From Emydura subglobosa (Eukaryota > Chordata > Testudines > Chelidae), in assembly GCA_007922225.1 (NCBI GenBank), contig ML679995.1:7692689-7756688 (forward strand): DNA of 64,000 nt. The letters are read 5' to 3'. The translations under genes were made by a program, and so were the position numbers. Within the stretch, counting starts at the first letter, position 1. Each line of letters begins with the position of its first letter. The notes under the pieces are model-generated. The model did not search any database and was not told the DNA's origin. It was given only the letters and a program-made list of their open reading frames with translations. Positions 1 through 11,749 of the stretch are shown here, in pieces.

Positions 1-1064
1 CCATTCAAATCACTTGATTTTAGCAGGGCAGGGTGAAGTTCTAAGCCCCTCAGAGTTTATTGGTTCAAATTTCACGCTCTTTTATCATGATGTAAATGGT
101 GCTGGACCAGAAAGTGAGTGTAGGCATTAAATACAACATATGTCATGTATAATGTGATCTGCAAACATGAGCTCCGTTGACCTGATTTTTAGAAGGCTGA
201 TTTATTATAGGCTTGCCAATGATCTGACCAGAAGATAGGCTCTTGTTCCAAAATCAGACTACAGAATTAGAGACTGTTGAGTTCAATACTTTGTGTGGAC
301 CCTTGGGGCGTGTGGCAAGGACATTCACGCTGAGGACAAAGCCAAGCTTTAGAGAGCTTTATTAAAATAAATGACAGAGTTATTAAAACTGCAAACCCCA
401 GAGACATGAAGGTGTAATACAGTTCTATCGACCTTGGTGGTAACATTCCTTTATAAAAGCTACTTAAACTAACATACTCACACCCTTCCGAGGGGACCTG
501 GTAATAGGAGACAAAGGACCAGCCTTGTCTCCAACATGCCAAACTGGGTTCAGTCGTCCAGGTTCCTCAGCCCCAAGATGAAAGAGATCAGGGTTGAGTG
601 TTGATTAATCATGCTATATTGCTAAACGCAGGGAAAGCAGGAAAGGACTACTTCCCCATGGAGTGTTGCCCTCTTATTGGGTCTTGGCACTATCCTAAAT
701 ATTTATGTCAGTGCCCAACCTTCCATGCCCACATTTTATTTCCTCACCCTAATAAACCTTAGGGTACACATTCTCTATTGGCTACATATTAATAATATAT
801 CCAGACATAGTAATAGCTATGAGCTCATCCTTGAAACCATTACCTTTGGCTTGAATCGTTGCATCCATGTTCTATGTGCTGTACCTTTGTGGTTACTGGT
901 ATATTCCAGAATCTAGGTGAACACATTCAGTTCTCCATTCAGTTCCCCAAAGAGGTAACCGGTAGGCCATTTACATATGCCAGAGGTTACAAACACTTGT
1001 GCTAACTTGCTCAGCTAATCATACAGGATGCAGGGCCTGTAGGTTCCTTTCATTACAGTCAAAT
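1..1064. other. unique sequence, no gene recognised
   Basis: No repeat or gene is recognised here. Two short open frames (267-542 minus, 677-916 plus) have no recognisable domain, no repeated residue pattern and ordinary AT-rich composition, so I regard them as chance. Confidence 0.5.
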
Positions 1065-1678
1065 ATAATGATGTGTGACCTTATTGCCAAGAAGCAACAT
1101 AACAGCATATTGTGCTGCATTACTAGGAGCATTGGCAGCAGATGGAGGGAAGTGATTATTCCCCTCTATTCGGCACTGGTGAGGCCTTGTTTGGAGTACT
1201 GTGTCCAGTTTTGGGCCCTCCACTACAGAAAGGATGTGGATAAATTGGATAGAGTCCAGAGGAGGTCAACAAAAATTACTAGGGGGCTGAAGCACATAAC
1301 TTATGAGGAAAGGCTGAGGTAACTAAGCTTGTTTAGTCTATGAAAGAGAAGAATGAGGGGGGATTTGATAGCAGCCTTTACCTACTTGAAAGGGGGTTCC
1401 AGGGAGGATTGAACTAGGCTATTCTCAAGAGTGGTAGATGACAGAACTAGAAGCAATGGTCTCAAGTTGAAGTGTGGGAGGTCGAGATTGGAGATTAGGA
1501 AAAACTTTTTCACTAGGAGGAGGTGGTGGAATCTCCATCCTTAGAGGTTTTTGAGGTGCATCTTGACAAAGCCCTAGCTGGGATGGCTTAATTGGGGTTG
1601 GTCCTGCTTTGAGCGGAGGTTTAGACTAGATGACCTACTGAGGTCCCTTCCAACCCTAATCTTCTATGATTCTATGAA
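1065..1678 (+). mobile_element. CR1 LINE, 5'-truncated 3' end
   Basis: This is the last part of a CR1 retrotransposon. The plus strand encodes the end of ORF2: the frame from about 1080 reads IAKKQHNSILCCI and then LVRPCLEYCVQFWAL, the conserved segment downstream of the CR1 reverse transcriptase. A stop follows RLR at about 1321, after which the frame decays. The copy ends with the CR1 signature of a 'gatgacctactgaggtccc' block followed by 'cttctatgattctatga', the short 3' tail repeat. It matches the copy at 46.8-47.7 kb nearly base for base in the shared part, so both belong to one subfamily. The 5' truncation is typical of LINE insertion. It is not autonomous. Confidence 0.9.
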
Positions 1679-3217
1679 GTAATGCATACTGGCATTATTC
1701 AGTACAAAAACAAACAAAATATTATAATCACTAAAACTAATAAAGAATAAACAGATTATGTAAGAAAGCAACCTTTCACGCTAGTCCCATTTGCTACAAC
1801 TCTCCCCTCATGCTGCACGTGGTTTTAATTAATGGCAATGGAATCTAAGACAGCTAAAATCCTGGGCAATTCTAAAATATAGCCCACAGTGTTGCTCTAA
1901 GATCCAAGTTCTTTCCTGCTTAATCACTGAGTCTAGTAATTTGAACAAAGCCGTCAGGCTTGAATCTACTTTCCAGGATAAAGTGCAGGTAAAGAGGTTG
2001 GTTTTTAGGCAAGTATTATGCCAGTTCTAATAAACAGTCAATGTAATAAATAACAATAAAAAAGACACCTGTAGTGGACTCTAGATACCCATAGAACATA
2101 GTTAACAGTACAACAAAACCTCAGCAGCAGTCAAACCACTATTCAAAGAGGAGCTCTTCCAGCCATCAGCATACAAAAAACCCTCCTTTCCATCCCTTCA
2201 TCATTCTGGGAAGCACAACCACAGCCCTCCCTGGAAACCGTGTTCAACAGATCTCTTCTGCTGCTTTCCCAGAAAGTCATCAAATCCATGCTGTTTCACC
2301 CCCAGATGGGGGACAAGATCTAAAGTTCTGGAGTCCTCACAAAGAACACCCTGTCACTGCCCCTTCTCTTTTGTAATAAGAATGATCCACCTTGAGTGAC
2401 CATGCTGACCGCAGTTATGGTAGTATGAACCAGGGAGGGAGTTACAATGGCATATCTAAGTCCCATTGTATCAGTAGAATCGCTTGGGTTCGACTTTATC
2501 TTTAATGAGTCAGATCCATTCTCTGGATGGTGGGATGCTTGTTTTATGATGTCTACCATCCTCGATGGGTAGAAATTTAGTGCAGCCTTCAATACCTCCT
2601 ATAAGGGTGATTCTACATCCTCTTTTGCTTCTTTTTTCCCCACTGTTTTAGCTGTTCTTCTGGTTAAAAAGTATTTCCCTGCCCCCAGCCACCAATTCAT
2701 GAAAACAACTGATAAAGAGCTGCCTTGTAGTTAGCTGCACATGCTATTTTTTTATTCCAGCTGTTTACAATATGGATAGTTCAGTGACATTCAGAGCCAG
2801 GAAGGACTAATACAAGTTCAGGAATTGGAGGTTTCCATACTTTTTGCAGCTTCTATTAAGCCATATTGTGAAGACTCAAAAGCTAGGAGGCATTATAAGT
2901 CAGTTACCTCCAGCAAAACACATTTATTTGGAAATTTAAACACTTAATTAATTAATTAAACACAATTTTAAAAGAATTGCATAGTGTCAGTTTTCCCTTC
3001 CATGGCCATAGTGTCGAGATGGTCTCTCTCTCTCAATCCACTGTTTCCACATTCCTTTCTCTCTGTGTCTCTTATCCCTCAAGCTTTCCTCCTCCCCTTC
3101 AACTTCATCCTACAAAAAAGTAGCCTAGGGCATTGAAATCAGCAAAGTGCTACTGCAATAGAAATAAATAATAATAAAATGTACTGGATTATTTTTACTT
3201 TACCTCCTGGCTTCAGT
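1679..3217. other. unique sequence, no gene recognised
   Basis: I see no gene or recognisable repeat. A TTAA tetranucleotide run lies at 2944-2960. The minus-strand frame at 2320-2592 has no domain I recognise. Confidence 0.45.
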
Positions 3218-3241
3218 ATTAAAAAACAAAACAAAACAAAA
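3218..3241. repeat. A-rich (AAAAC)n simple repeat
   Basis: Short A/C simple repeat abutting the 3' end of the adjoining minus-strand CR1 copy. Confidence 0.7.
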
Positions 3242-3830
3242 AATGTAAGACCAGTCATACTGGTTCAGACCAATTGTCCATCTAGCCCAGGACCTTGTCT
3301 TCTGAGAGCAGTCCATGCCAGATGGTTCAGAGAAAATGACCAGGACATGGCAATTTTGAGTGATCCATGTTTTCTTGTCCAGTCCTAGCTTCTGTCAGTC
3401 AAAGATTTAGGGGCACCAGAGCTTAAGGTTGTATTCCTGACCGTCTTGGCTAATAGCAATTGATGGACCTATGATCCATGAACTTATCTTTTTCTTTTTT
3501 GAATCCAGTTATACTTTTGGCTTTCACAACCTCCCCTGCCAATGAGTTCCACAGTTTGATTGTGTGTTAAGTGAAAAAATGCTTTCTCATGTTTGTTTTA
3601 GACCTGCTGCCTATTCATTTCATTGGTTGACCCCTGGATTTTGTGTTATATGAAAGAGAAAATAACACTTCACTATTCAGTTCCTCCACACCATTCATGA
3701 TTTTACAGACTTCTATCATATCCCCCCCCTTACTCATCTCTTTTCCAACCTGAACAGTCCCCGTCTTTTTAATCTTTCCTCATATGGAAGCTGTTCCATA
3801 CCCTTAATTTCTGTTGGAGAGAAAGAGATG
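3242..3830 (-). mobile_element. CR1 LINE, 3' fragment (minus strand)
   Basis: Read on the minus strand this is the CR1 ORF2 C-terminus followed by the 3' untranslated region. On the plus strand the 3' end appears first as 'catactggttcagaccaatt' plus a 'ccatctagcccaggaccttgtcttct' block. Further right the complement encodes the conserved C-terminal stretch (the 'catatccccccc..actcatctcttttccaa' region). The same arrangement is seen in the better preserved copy at 38.3-39.15 kb, which identifies the subfamily. The 5' end is truncated at about 3830. Multiple stops make it inactive. Confidence 0.9.
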
Positions 3831-4085
3831 ATTTGCATCATAGGCTATTGGTTCATGTGATGAGTGCTTTTGTAGCACCTTAAATACAACCAGCAGTAAC
3901 CTGATCATGCATTATCTTATTGGCAAAAGAAAATGCTTAGCGAGGGACAAAGGCTAATCTGCAGGCATTAACGATACTTTATTTTGAGCTAACACTGAGC
4001 GTGTTTCTTATATAACTTGATGTCAAGAAAACAAAGTTTCTAAAAGGAAAAAAAAAATTTCAATACAACAGGGAGATCCAAATGA
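3831..4085. other. unique sequence, no gene recognised
   Basis: Spacer between a CR1 copy and a DNA element. I see nothing in it. Confidence 0.4.
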
Positions 4086-4390
4086 CTAAGCCCTGGTCTA
4101 CACTTACCTGGAGATTCGGCGGCAGTCGATGGGAGTTACGCAAACTACGCAGAGTAGCTTGTGTAACTGCCGTCAACTGCTGTGCTTCCCTTCTGTGTGG
4201 TGTCTTCACTGCACAGCGCCAACGGGAACAGCGTTCCGTTGACCCAGTGTTACGCTGTTTGAGGGGGTGGATTTACTCAGTCGACTTCCTGATCGATTGA
4301 GCGGGTCTACACTGACCACTCCATCGATCCAGAAAGATCGATGTGGAGGCAGCGACTTTGCTGCCGTCAGTATGGACATACCCTGAGTGA
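4086..4390. mobile_element. non-autonomous DNA transposon with TGTCTACACT-type ends
   Basis: The left end reads ccctggtctacact and the right end agtatggacataccc. The reverse complement of the right end (gggtatgtccatact) aligns with the left end, giving imperfect terminal inverted repeats of about 15 bp. The interior is richer in GC and CpG than the flanks (gtcgac, atcgat and ccgtca motifs) and has no transposase. The open frame at 4082-4300 is confined to the element and is not a gene. The right-hand portion matches the fragment at 38.07-38.27 kb. The end sequence also resembles the right end of the Harbinger-like element at 13.26 kb, so I infer a PIF/Harbinger-type MITE. The superfamily is uncertain because the target duplication is not clear. 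Confidence 0.65.
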
Positions 4391-4964
4391 GTTACTGAGC
4401 TAAAACGGGTGGCTTTTAGCTTTGATTTGTTTTGCATACCAAGCCCTGGAGACAATGGCTGTAAGTCACAATAGGGGTAACTAGAATGTGTGACATGCTG
4501 TAAGAGAATCACACACATGGCTGGTCCAGAGTAGGAAGGACCAACCCCATGTTTATTCTGTGGCAGAGACTATTCTGTTTCAGCAGCCTGATCTGAGCAA
4601 CCATTTGTGAGCAGGGAAGAAAGTGGATACAAAGTAATCAGGTTAATGGACCATTGACACCTAGCTCCCACCTCTGCAGTTTTAACAGTGATATTTTTCC
4701 TTTCAGCTCCTCTTTCTTCTCAACGTGGTTTTGTTCTACTGTGCCTTCACTTCCCTGATCTTACTATGGTCTTGTCTACAGGATCAGTTTTCTTTCTACA
4801 CTGAGAGAGCCTCAGGGCATGGAAACAAAGCCAAGGCTTCAGTTCCGCTTCCACCTGTTGCCCATGACCCTAGTTCTCAAGCCAGATCTCCTTCATCCCC
4901 TTAGTTTCTGCTGCTGAATCTTCCTAGCAGCCTAAGTTCTGGCCCTGAGCAGTTCAAAGCCATA
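4391..4964. other. unique sequence, no gene recognised
   Basis: No repeat or gene is recognised. The segment is moderately pyrimidine-rich at 4690-4920. Confidence 0.4.
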
Positions 4965-5285
4965 TCAGAAGTTGTCTGGGCAGGAAACATCTGGGGTTGA
5001 GGGGAAATGGAGATGGGAGAAGGAAGAGGGACTTGTGATAAGGAAGGCAGGTAAGAAATGGGGACACTTACCTGGAGTATGGGGATTAAGAGGCAGGACA
5101 TATTGTTCGGCAGTAAGAAGAGATGAGTTAATCTATGAAGAAGAACCAGAACAAGGTATAGAAAGAGGGGGAGAGAAGCCATGGTGATAGGAGACATATA
5201 ACGATGGAGGAGATAGACTATCAAGAGAGAAGACTAAGGAAATGGACAGAAAACAGAAAGGCAAAGGGTACAAGACATGATACAG
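4965..5285. repeat. purine-rich tract
   Basis: About 320 bp with a strong G/A bias on the plus strand (for example gggagaaggaagaggg). Long open frames on both strands here (4901-5224 minus, 4972-5187 plus, 5133-5375 minus) reflect the biased composition, not coding. Confidence 0.5.
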
Positions 5286-7384
5286 CCAGAGAAGACAGCG
5301 TTGCCAACTCATAATATAGGCATAAAGTCTCATGATATTTGGTGCTTTTCTTAAAGCCCCAGCTCCTGGAGTCACGTGATTTTATAAGATTCTCAACTTT
5401 TGCTTAAAAAAAGAAAGTTGATAGGATTCATGTTTATGGAGAAAAACTAGAAAACATGAAGGCTTAGCAGTAAGAAGGCATATAACATCTCACGGTTTTT
5501 AAGTAAAGATGGATGGAAAATATTCATCCTCTTCCACCTCCACGGAAAAATTGACCTTTCAGTAAACATTTAATGTAGCCAAAACACAAAATTTCTATTT
5601 AAACAAGAACATTTTAAACCAAATATATTTTAAGCCAATTTCATGTTTTTCCAGGGCTGCCTCATGGTTCTGAATGCATGAGTTTGGCAATGTTGAGAAG
5701 GAAAAAGTTTGTAAAGGAAATGTCTCTGTGAGATCTATAGAGATTACTGTAATACGTGTAATTAATACACACTCTTAAAAAGACTACCTCTGCCTCATTC
5801 ATTCACCATCTCTTTCCAGATACCCACTACAACACACAGCTTTTGTTTCCTGTCCATATACCTCTTACATCTCCTTGCCCTTCGCTATTACTTTGTTATT
5901 AATCTCTGTAATGGTGACATTTAACTCTGGAACTTATTCTGGGGATGCTGCTCATAAGAAAGATGTGATGGCAAACACAGCTGTAATCTGCTACAATTAC
6001 AAGGGAGGGGAGAAGCAGGTTTATAAAGAGCAGTTGCAAAGTGTCCATTTCCAGCCTGGCAAATCACTTGTTTTAATGGTTGCCTTGAAAGGATTTTTAT
6101 TTAAACTTTTCCACACGGACGGGAAGTCTCAGAGAAAGATGCTCATTTGCATGTAATACTAAAGGTATGAGCCCTGAAGCAAGTCAGCAGACTCACATGC
6201 AGACTCTAACGAGACCATTAATAGTCACAGCCTTAACTAGGAAGTTGCTAATGCATAAATGGAGCTGAGCGGTTTTCACTGTGATGACCCTGCACTGGGC
6301 AAATATTGTACAAAATCTTGCGCCAGCAGCCAAAGTGATTTACATATCTATTTATATACATATTTCTTCTCTCTGATCAGAGTGGACAGCTGGTGAATCC
6401 TCACACCTATTTATCTCGCAGTGCACAGTCATCTTCTGGTATGTAACAACTATTTTTCAATCTTGAGGGCATAAACGTAATAATGAATAATTCCATGATA
6501 GACTTACTGGACCGATGGGTATCACATTAGGTTTGGAGGAGTGAAAGGAAGGAGGATAGGGGCCGGGAGGATGGCCTAATATTGCCTTTTCAGTGCAGCA
6601 AACAGAGAATTCTTTGTAATCTACCCCTGAGGGGATGTGTGTGTGTGTGTTCAACTTTCTCGCTGTCAGGTAGGTTTTTCTGTATTTCAAAGCTCTCCGT
6701 GTCTCTAGTCTTAAACTATATTGGTAGAGCAGTAAAAGTTTTAATCCTCCCTCTGCTCTGAAATTGAGAGCTCAGTGCCGGCTGTTTGAAAGAGACCACT
6801 GCAGTACATAACACACAGAATTTAAGGCATTTTATGTGGTTAGACAATGAGCTCAGGCACTTTGTTTTATACAGAAGAGAAATGAGGATATGAATTAATA
6901 ACCTTATAAATGTAACCCACTTCACACTGAAAAGAAGAGATGCATATCTTGGGTGCTGGAAAGGGAGAGCTGCTGAGGAGGTGGGATTGAAGTTAACACA
7001 TTCAAAATAATAATAATGATAATTACTACTAATAAAATCCAATACACTGAAAAAAACAGCAATAAATGGATGAGAACAAGGATGGCTGAACTTCTTTGTT
7101 TAAAATAGGAGCCATCTACCCTGAACCTAAATTTAAACTGGAGGCAACTCAGAGATTTTCTTCTTCTCCACTTCCTAAGTTTGGAAATGGACATGTCAAA
7201 ATACCATGAGCAAAAGATGTCAGGCCTCACTGAAATGGACATGAGCATAAAGTATACACAAGAGAGCCGGTCTCAGGAGATTCCCACCCTAATTTTGAAC
7301 AGCTAAGAAGTGGAAATAGTTTGGATAAAATATGCCTCCAAACTTTGGAGTATGACCTGACTTTTTATGTTCACCTGTGACAGT
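5286..7384. other. unique AT-rich sequence, no gene recognised
   Basis: No recognised repeat or exon over about 2.1 kb. The plus frame at 5875-6156 (93 codons) begins with a hydrophobic run but has no recognisable family. It could be chance. A short TG run lies at 6637-6650. Confidence 0.4.
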
Positions 7385-7590
7385 GACTCAAGGAGAGGAA
7401 GGATTGTCCAGTAGTTTGGTTAGTAGCCTAGAGTTGAAAAGACCTGGGTTTAAGTCCCTACTCTACCACTGACTTCCTGTATCATCTTGGGCAAGTCACT
7501 TATCTGTTAAGTAGCGCTTCCCTTCCTCACAATGTCTTATCAGAATAAATGCATTAAAGATTACGAGGTGCTCAAATGTTGGGAACCAGA
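7385..7590 (+). mobile_element. MIR/CORE-type SINE
   Basis: A tRNA-derived head is visible as 'ttggttagtagcctagagtt' (A-box-like) followed by 'acctgggtttaagtccct' (B-box-like). It is followed by the CORE segment 'gacttcctgtatcatcttgggcaagtcactta', the hallmark of MIR elements. The 3' part is divergent and ends near 'ttacgaggtgctcaaatg'. It was transcribed by RNA polymerase III in the past and is noncoding. Confidence 0.85.
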
Positions 7591-7715
7591 TAAATAAATA
7601 AGAGTAGGATTGTATTCCCAGCTCTTTGACCCTCGGCAACTCATTGAATTCTTCGGTGCACCAGTTTCCCCCAGCTGTGAAATGAAAGAGATGCCTAGTA
7701 GATATAAAAGAACCC
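7591..7715 (+). mobile_element. second MIR/CORE-type SINE fragment
   Basis: A second copy lies head-to-tail with the preceding one. 'tcccagctctttgaccctcggcaactcattga' and 'caccagtttcccccagctgtgaaatga' match the MIR core and the segment that follows it. The tRNA-like head is missing. Confidence 0.65.
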
Positions 7716-8679
7716 CTTGAAGCTAACGTGGTGCAAGGAGTCCCATATGAAGGTACAAAAATATACTTGGGATACCTTTTCCTCTCTCCTTCTTTCACAG
7801 CCTTTCCTAATGACACAATGAGCAACTCCACGTGAGTTGAAACCTTCAAATCCACAGTGTCCAAATGTGGTTGATAAGAAGTAACCCTTCTTCTTCTTTT
7901 TCATCACAAAAATTGAACTCATAGCAACAACAAGGTTAGAAGGTCTTCCAGTGTGAAACACATTAAATAAAGCTTTGCGCTGCCTATTAGAGAAAGGTGC
8001 CAAAGTCCTAGTGTTTGAAAGAAACTCCCTCTTTAAAGTTTCCCAGCTCATTAGCAGTTCGAATCAGATTCTTTTTTCCCATCTAACCTAGATAATTTGG
8101 CAGCCTGAAGAAAGGAGACCAGGCAGTATAAATTACCTTCCCTACAGCAGAGGAAATGTAGCCCTGCAGAAGTGAGGTTGGGAACATTCTGAGGGGCTTC
8201 CCTGCTGGAATGGTGATTAAATCCACCACGAGTTGCTGCCTGAAGATATTCAAGACACTGGAATAAAAGAATGCCTGCTCTTTCTAATGATTATCGCTCA
8301 ATGGATCATTGTGAGTGGTAACCGCCCTGCTTGGAAGGGTTTCCATCCATGTCCAATTAAAAACTACCTGATCATAATTAATAAAAGGCTTGTTATATAC
8401 ACAATAAATAATAGATCTTCAAATAATGCACTTCAGAAGCTGTATTTAATGGAGGTCATATGTGTAATGACACCCCTTGCCACGAAAAAAATCTACAGAA
8501 CTAAAAAGAGTAATTTGCTAAGTTATGTTTTTACCTACATATTGACTAGCTATTTTTATTTTTTTCTCCTTAAAACCAATAAAGCGCTCATCACTGTCTT
8601 CTCTCCTGTTGTCTTAAATGCCAAGGGGATGAACCTTACAACAAAGACTTCGGTGGGAGAACCCGAAGGCAAATCCCAT
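7716..8679. other. unique sequence; AT-rich block at 8340-8640
   Basis: No gene is recognised. The frame at 8233-8715 (160 codons) is rich in N, K, I and Y, as expected from AT-rich DNA, and runs into the LTR, so I reject it as a gene. The AT-rich block with homeodomain-like ATTA/TAAT cores could be conserved noncoding DNA, but there is no direct proof. Confidence 0.35.
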
Positions 8680-9053
8680 TGTGACAGGGGGCTGGGTGAA
8701 AGCAGCCTGAGCTAGCCCCCAGCCACTGGAGCCCTGATGGAGGGGAATTGGGGCCAGCTGAGTGAGCCTGCATGGAGTGGGCTGATGAGGAGCAGCTGCC
8801 ACGCTCGTTAGCGAGGCCCTCTAAAGGCTCACAGGAAGGACGTGCGGGGAGGGTGGAGGCAAACAGCCTGAAAGGGAGAAGCCACAGTAGGAGGCGAGGC
8901 GAGGCCCCTTTGGGTAGCGGCTGAAGCAGTGAGGGTAACAGCCGGTGGTGGGTAAATAAAGCGCACTGGTGGGAACACAAAGCTGCAGTCTGTGAGAGGT
9001 TTGTGGGAGCAGAGGACCTGAGCAGCAGGAGAGCCCTGCTTGAACCTGCTACT
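8680..9053 (+). mobile_element. solo LTR (endogenous retrovirus type)
   Basis: The element begins TGTGACAGGG and ends near CCTGCTACT. It is flanked on both sides by the direct repeat tcccat (8674-8679 and 9053-9058), consistent with a 5-6 bp target-site duplication. Inside, in the order expected for U3-R-U5, are a degraded TATA-like box (ctctaaagg, 8819-8827) and a polyadenylation signal AATAAA at 8955-8960, followed by about 95 bp. No internal retroviral genes adjoin it, so it is a solo LTR left by recombination. The terminal CA expected of an LTR is mutated. The overlapping minus-strand frame at 8636-9058 is an artefact of GC-rich LTR sequence. Confidence 0.8.
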
Positions 9054-10590
9054 CCCATGCATCAGGATATAATATTGATCAGTGCTTACGTGTAGCACAT
9101 CGATAGATGAGATCCAAGTCCTGGGGCTTGACGCCTTCGAGAGCACAGAGCTCTCTGTTGTCACCTGCTGGTGAACGGGGAGAAGAGCAGCCGAGAGCCG
9201 CTTAGGAATAGATGGGCAAGAGTGCCATGGGGGAACGAGCTCTCTGCCGGCCTCTGTTGGAGAGCAAAGGCGGACTGCATCAAGGCCTCATTTGCATTTT
9301 TAGTTCTGTGACAGTGTGGGGCATTTTGGCTGAAGCACAGTTAAATGTGCAGTTTCAGGACAATAAAATGCTGTTGACCTTCTAGGAAAATAGGACAAGA
9401 CACTGACAGCAAATGTGTCTTGGGTCACCCTGAGTGTGACGGCATCAGGTACAGCTGGGGAAGGCAGCCTGGACAAACCGGGGGAAAGCGGGAGAAGTGA
9501 GTACTTTTTGTTGGGGTTGCCTTCACTATAAAAGGATCTAGATATCAGTGATGCCTGTCTGAAGAGGGGGGTGGACACTTCAAAGCCACGGATGATAATA
9601 AACAGTGACGGAAATATAGATTGAAGCTGCAGAGAGAGCAGCAGCGGGCCAGTCTGCCTAGCCATTAAAGCTGAAATCACCCCAGCTGGGTCAGGTAGAA
9701 AAGTCCAAGCAGCACTAGCCTGCCACCATCCTTGGACTTCTTCAACCCAGGACAACTAACTGTTAGCGGGAAGCTGCGGAGCAGGGGAGTGGCTGGAATG
9801 CACCAAGCACTCAGTTTCCAGCAGGGTTGAGGTTGGGACTAGGGTTCAGACAACCTGGCAGATGGGAGACTTTTGCAATGGATATTTTTTACTTTTTAAT
9901 TCCTGCCTTTCCCAATTTTATTTTGTCATCTCCCCTCTCCCCCTATAACATCCTCTTTGTTTTAGCCCCTGGATTCAGTGCTTGTAAGAGGAGTAGTACA
10001 AGGCCACCTAAAGCCATCTAAGGCTCCAATTTTCTGGGTGGAGGTTCAAGCCAGTGTCAGTTAAGTCTTTAAGGCAACCCGTAAAAAATGAACCCAAACC
10101 CTTTTATTTCCCTCCACAGCTGACAGAAAAGTTTCACATATTACACACAAAACACCTGCGTTGAAAGAATGAGCGGGTAACTAAAAACGATCAGAATAAA
10201 TACACACAATGGGGCACAATTAAGATTTCAGGGGCAACCTTAATTCTGATGTTTCCTAACTTCTGAGTGCTTGACTTGGCGACCTTAATATTCTTCTACC
10301 TTGTTTTTTATATAATCTATCTATGCAAAGACACACACTGTGCCTCCCATCCCCAAAGATCCCAAATCCTTTTACAACCACTACTGAAATGTAACTACCT
10401 CAGGTATGGAACACAGAAGCCATTCTGTGCTACAACAGTTTTGAACAGGAAATGAAGAGCAATATACTGCTCTTATAACTGCAGGTGAAAATGTGGACAG
10501 GCAGAATGAAATCACTCCCATTGGATTAAGGACAGGACACCGGGGCTTATCCCCGCACTCCTGGGGAAAGTGTCACGATAATATCAGTGA
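9054..10590. other. unique sequence, no gene recognised
   Basis: No repeat family is recognised. A 151-codon minus-strand frame (9300-9755) has no recognisable domain and its codons do not look constrained. I treat it as chance. Confidence 0.35.
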
Positions 10591-10834
10591 CTAGATATGG
10601 ATGACATTTTTCAGACAAAACTTTTGTTCAGATTCAGGTTGACCATAACTTTTTGTGAATTTGTGTTAATGTTGCTGCAATACTTCAGTCAAAAAAACCC
10701 AAACACAACCGCCTTCCATTTTGATATTGCTTAAACAAATCATTTTGATTTTTTTTTAATTTGAAATAACTTTTTGTTTCGAAATTTATTTCAATTTCAT
10801 TTAAAAAATATTTGAAAAGTTTGAAAACAACAAG
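10591..10834. repeat. AT-rich interspersed repeat (copy 1, truncated)
   Basis: The sequence is made of TTTTGAAA/TTTCGAAA-type dyads. It begins ctagatatggatgacatt, which resembles the TAGAGCTGG-type end of the other AT-rich copies at 23.76, 39.49, 52.32 and 60.16 kb. It abuts the last recognisable Harbinger transposase codons at 10835, so it probably interrupted that element. Confidence 0.5.
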
Positions 10835-11745
10835 TTTTCGGCTTACCAAATGTGCACTGCATGGCCATTCTGGAGCTACTGAATTCACAACTGAATTACT
10901 CTTTTCCAGAGTCACTGACGTTGGGATGCAGTTTCATAAGCCAAGATGACCAAGTATACGGGGTCCCCCAAAATAACAGTTGGCACAGACACAGCATACA
11001 GAACCATATAATTTTTAGGGAATCACATTCCTTCTTCCCCCTTCAAATATAATCCCGAGATCCTCAGCACTTTAGCAAAATGAACCTTTCCAGAGTTTCT
11101 CACATTTTTATTCATGAATCTGCCGCTGTGGAACTCTGAGCCTTGCAGAGCAAATGAATAGTAACCTTTTCAGTTCACATACTCTCTTGCTCCTTGTGGT
11201 GGCGAAGTATTGGGATACTGGTGCCACTGATGGCCTCTGTACAGTTCAGAAGCTCCATCTTCTCAAATTCAACTATTGTTTCTGGAACTTTTTTTTATGG
11301 CAACCACACACGGGTAGATCCCAGTGCTTCACAAACCTACACAACCATGACCCCAACAGTGGACTTTCCAATCCCAAAGTGGTTTGCCATGGACTCTCAG
11401 AAGTAAGGTGTAGCCATCTTCCACAGGACAGTAGCAACCCTGAACCGGGATGGCTTCCCTGAATTGAGTGTTTTGGCGTTGGCATTCTGGTGCAAGCTCC
11501 TCATGCAACTCCATGAAAGTCCGTTTCCTCAGTGAGAAGTTCTGAAGCCACTGTTGGACATCCCAGGTTTCAAAAACAATGTGATCTCGAGCACTCTGTG
11601 CTGGTTCTCCTGCACTAAAATCAATGGTCCACCCGAGGGCATATTGTGGCAGTACCAGAGTCAAGCTCTCTGGCAATAACTCAAGAGCATGGGTACCAAC
11701 CTCAGGGCAGACTGTTAAAAAGCAGGGCACAAACCCCAAATTAGT
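10835..11745 (-). pseudogene. PIF/Harbinger transposase pseudogene
   Basis: An intact protein of this kind would be a nuclear DDE endonuclease that cuts at transposon ends. On the minus strand, ETWDVQQWLQNFSLRKRTF (from about 11580) is the usual N-terminal block. After a one-base frameshift near 11440 the reading continues with VATVLWKMATP and GIGKSTVGVMVV, the family's helix-turn-helix-like region. The next block reads AISGTSIPI where the family has DGTH, so the first catalytic Asp is replaced by Ser. Further on are KGYYSFALQ, GRFMNKNV and SGKVHFAKV. GDPVY, which probably holds the second Asp, is in a different frame from the following WLMK. MQCTFGKPK stands where VE.xFG.LK carries the catalytic Glu, here Gln. 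Several stops (for example after ATPYF and VMVV) confirm it is dead. Complementary plus-strand frames at 11154-11462 and 11194-11406 are shadows. Confidence 0.85.
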
Positions 11746-11749
11746 TCTG

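Noticed and set aside
8233..8715. 160-codon plus-strand frame
   Set aside because: Composition of N, K, I and Y expected from AT-rich DNA; it crosses the LTR boundary into unrelated sequence.
8636..9058. 140-codon minus-strand frame
   Set aside because: It lies on the antisense strand of the solo LTR and follows its GC-rich composition. No protein family is recognised.
9300..9755. 151-codon minus-strand frame as a gene
   Set aside because: No domain, signal or repeat is recognised and no supporting splice or promoter context.
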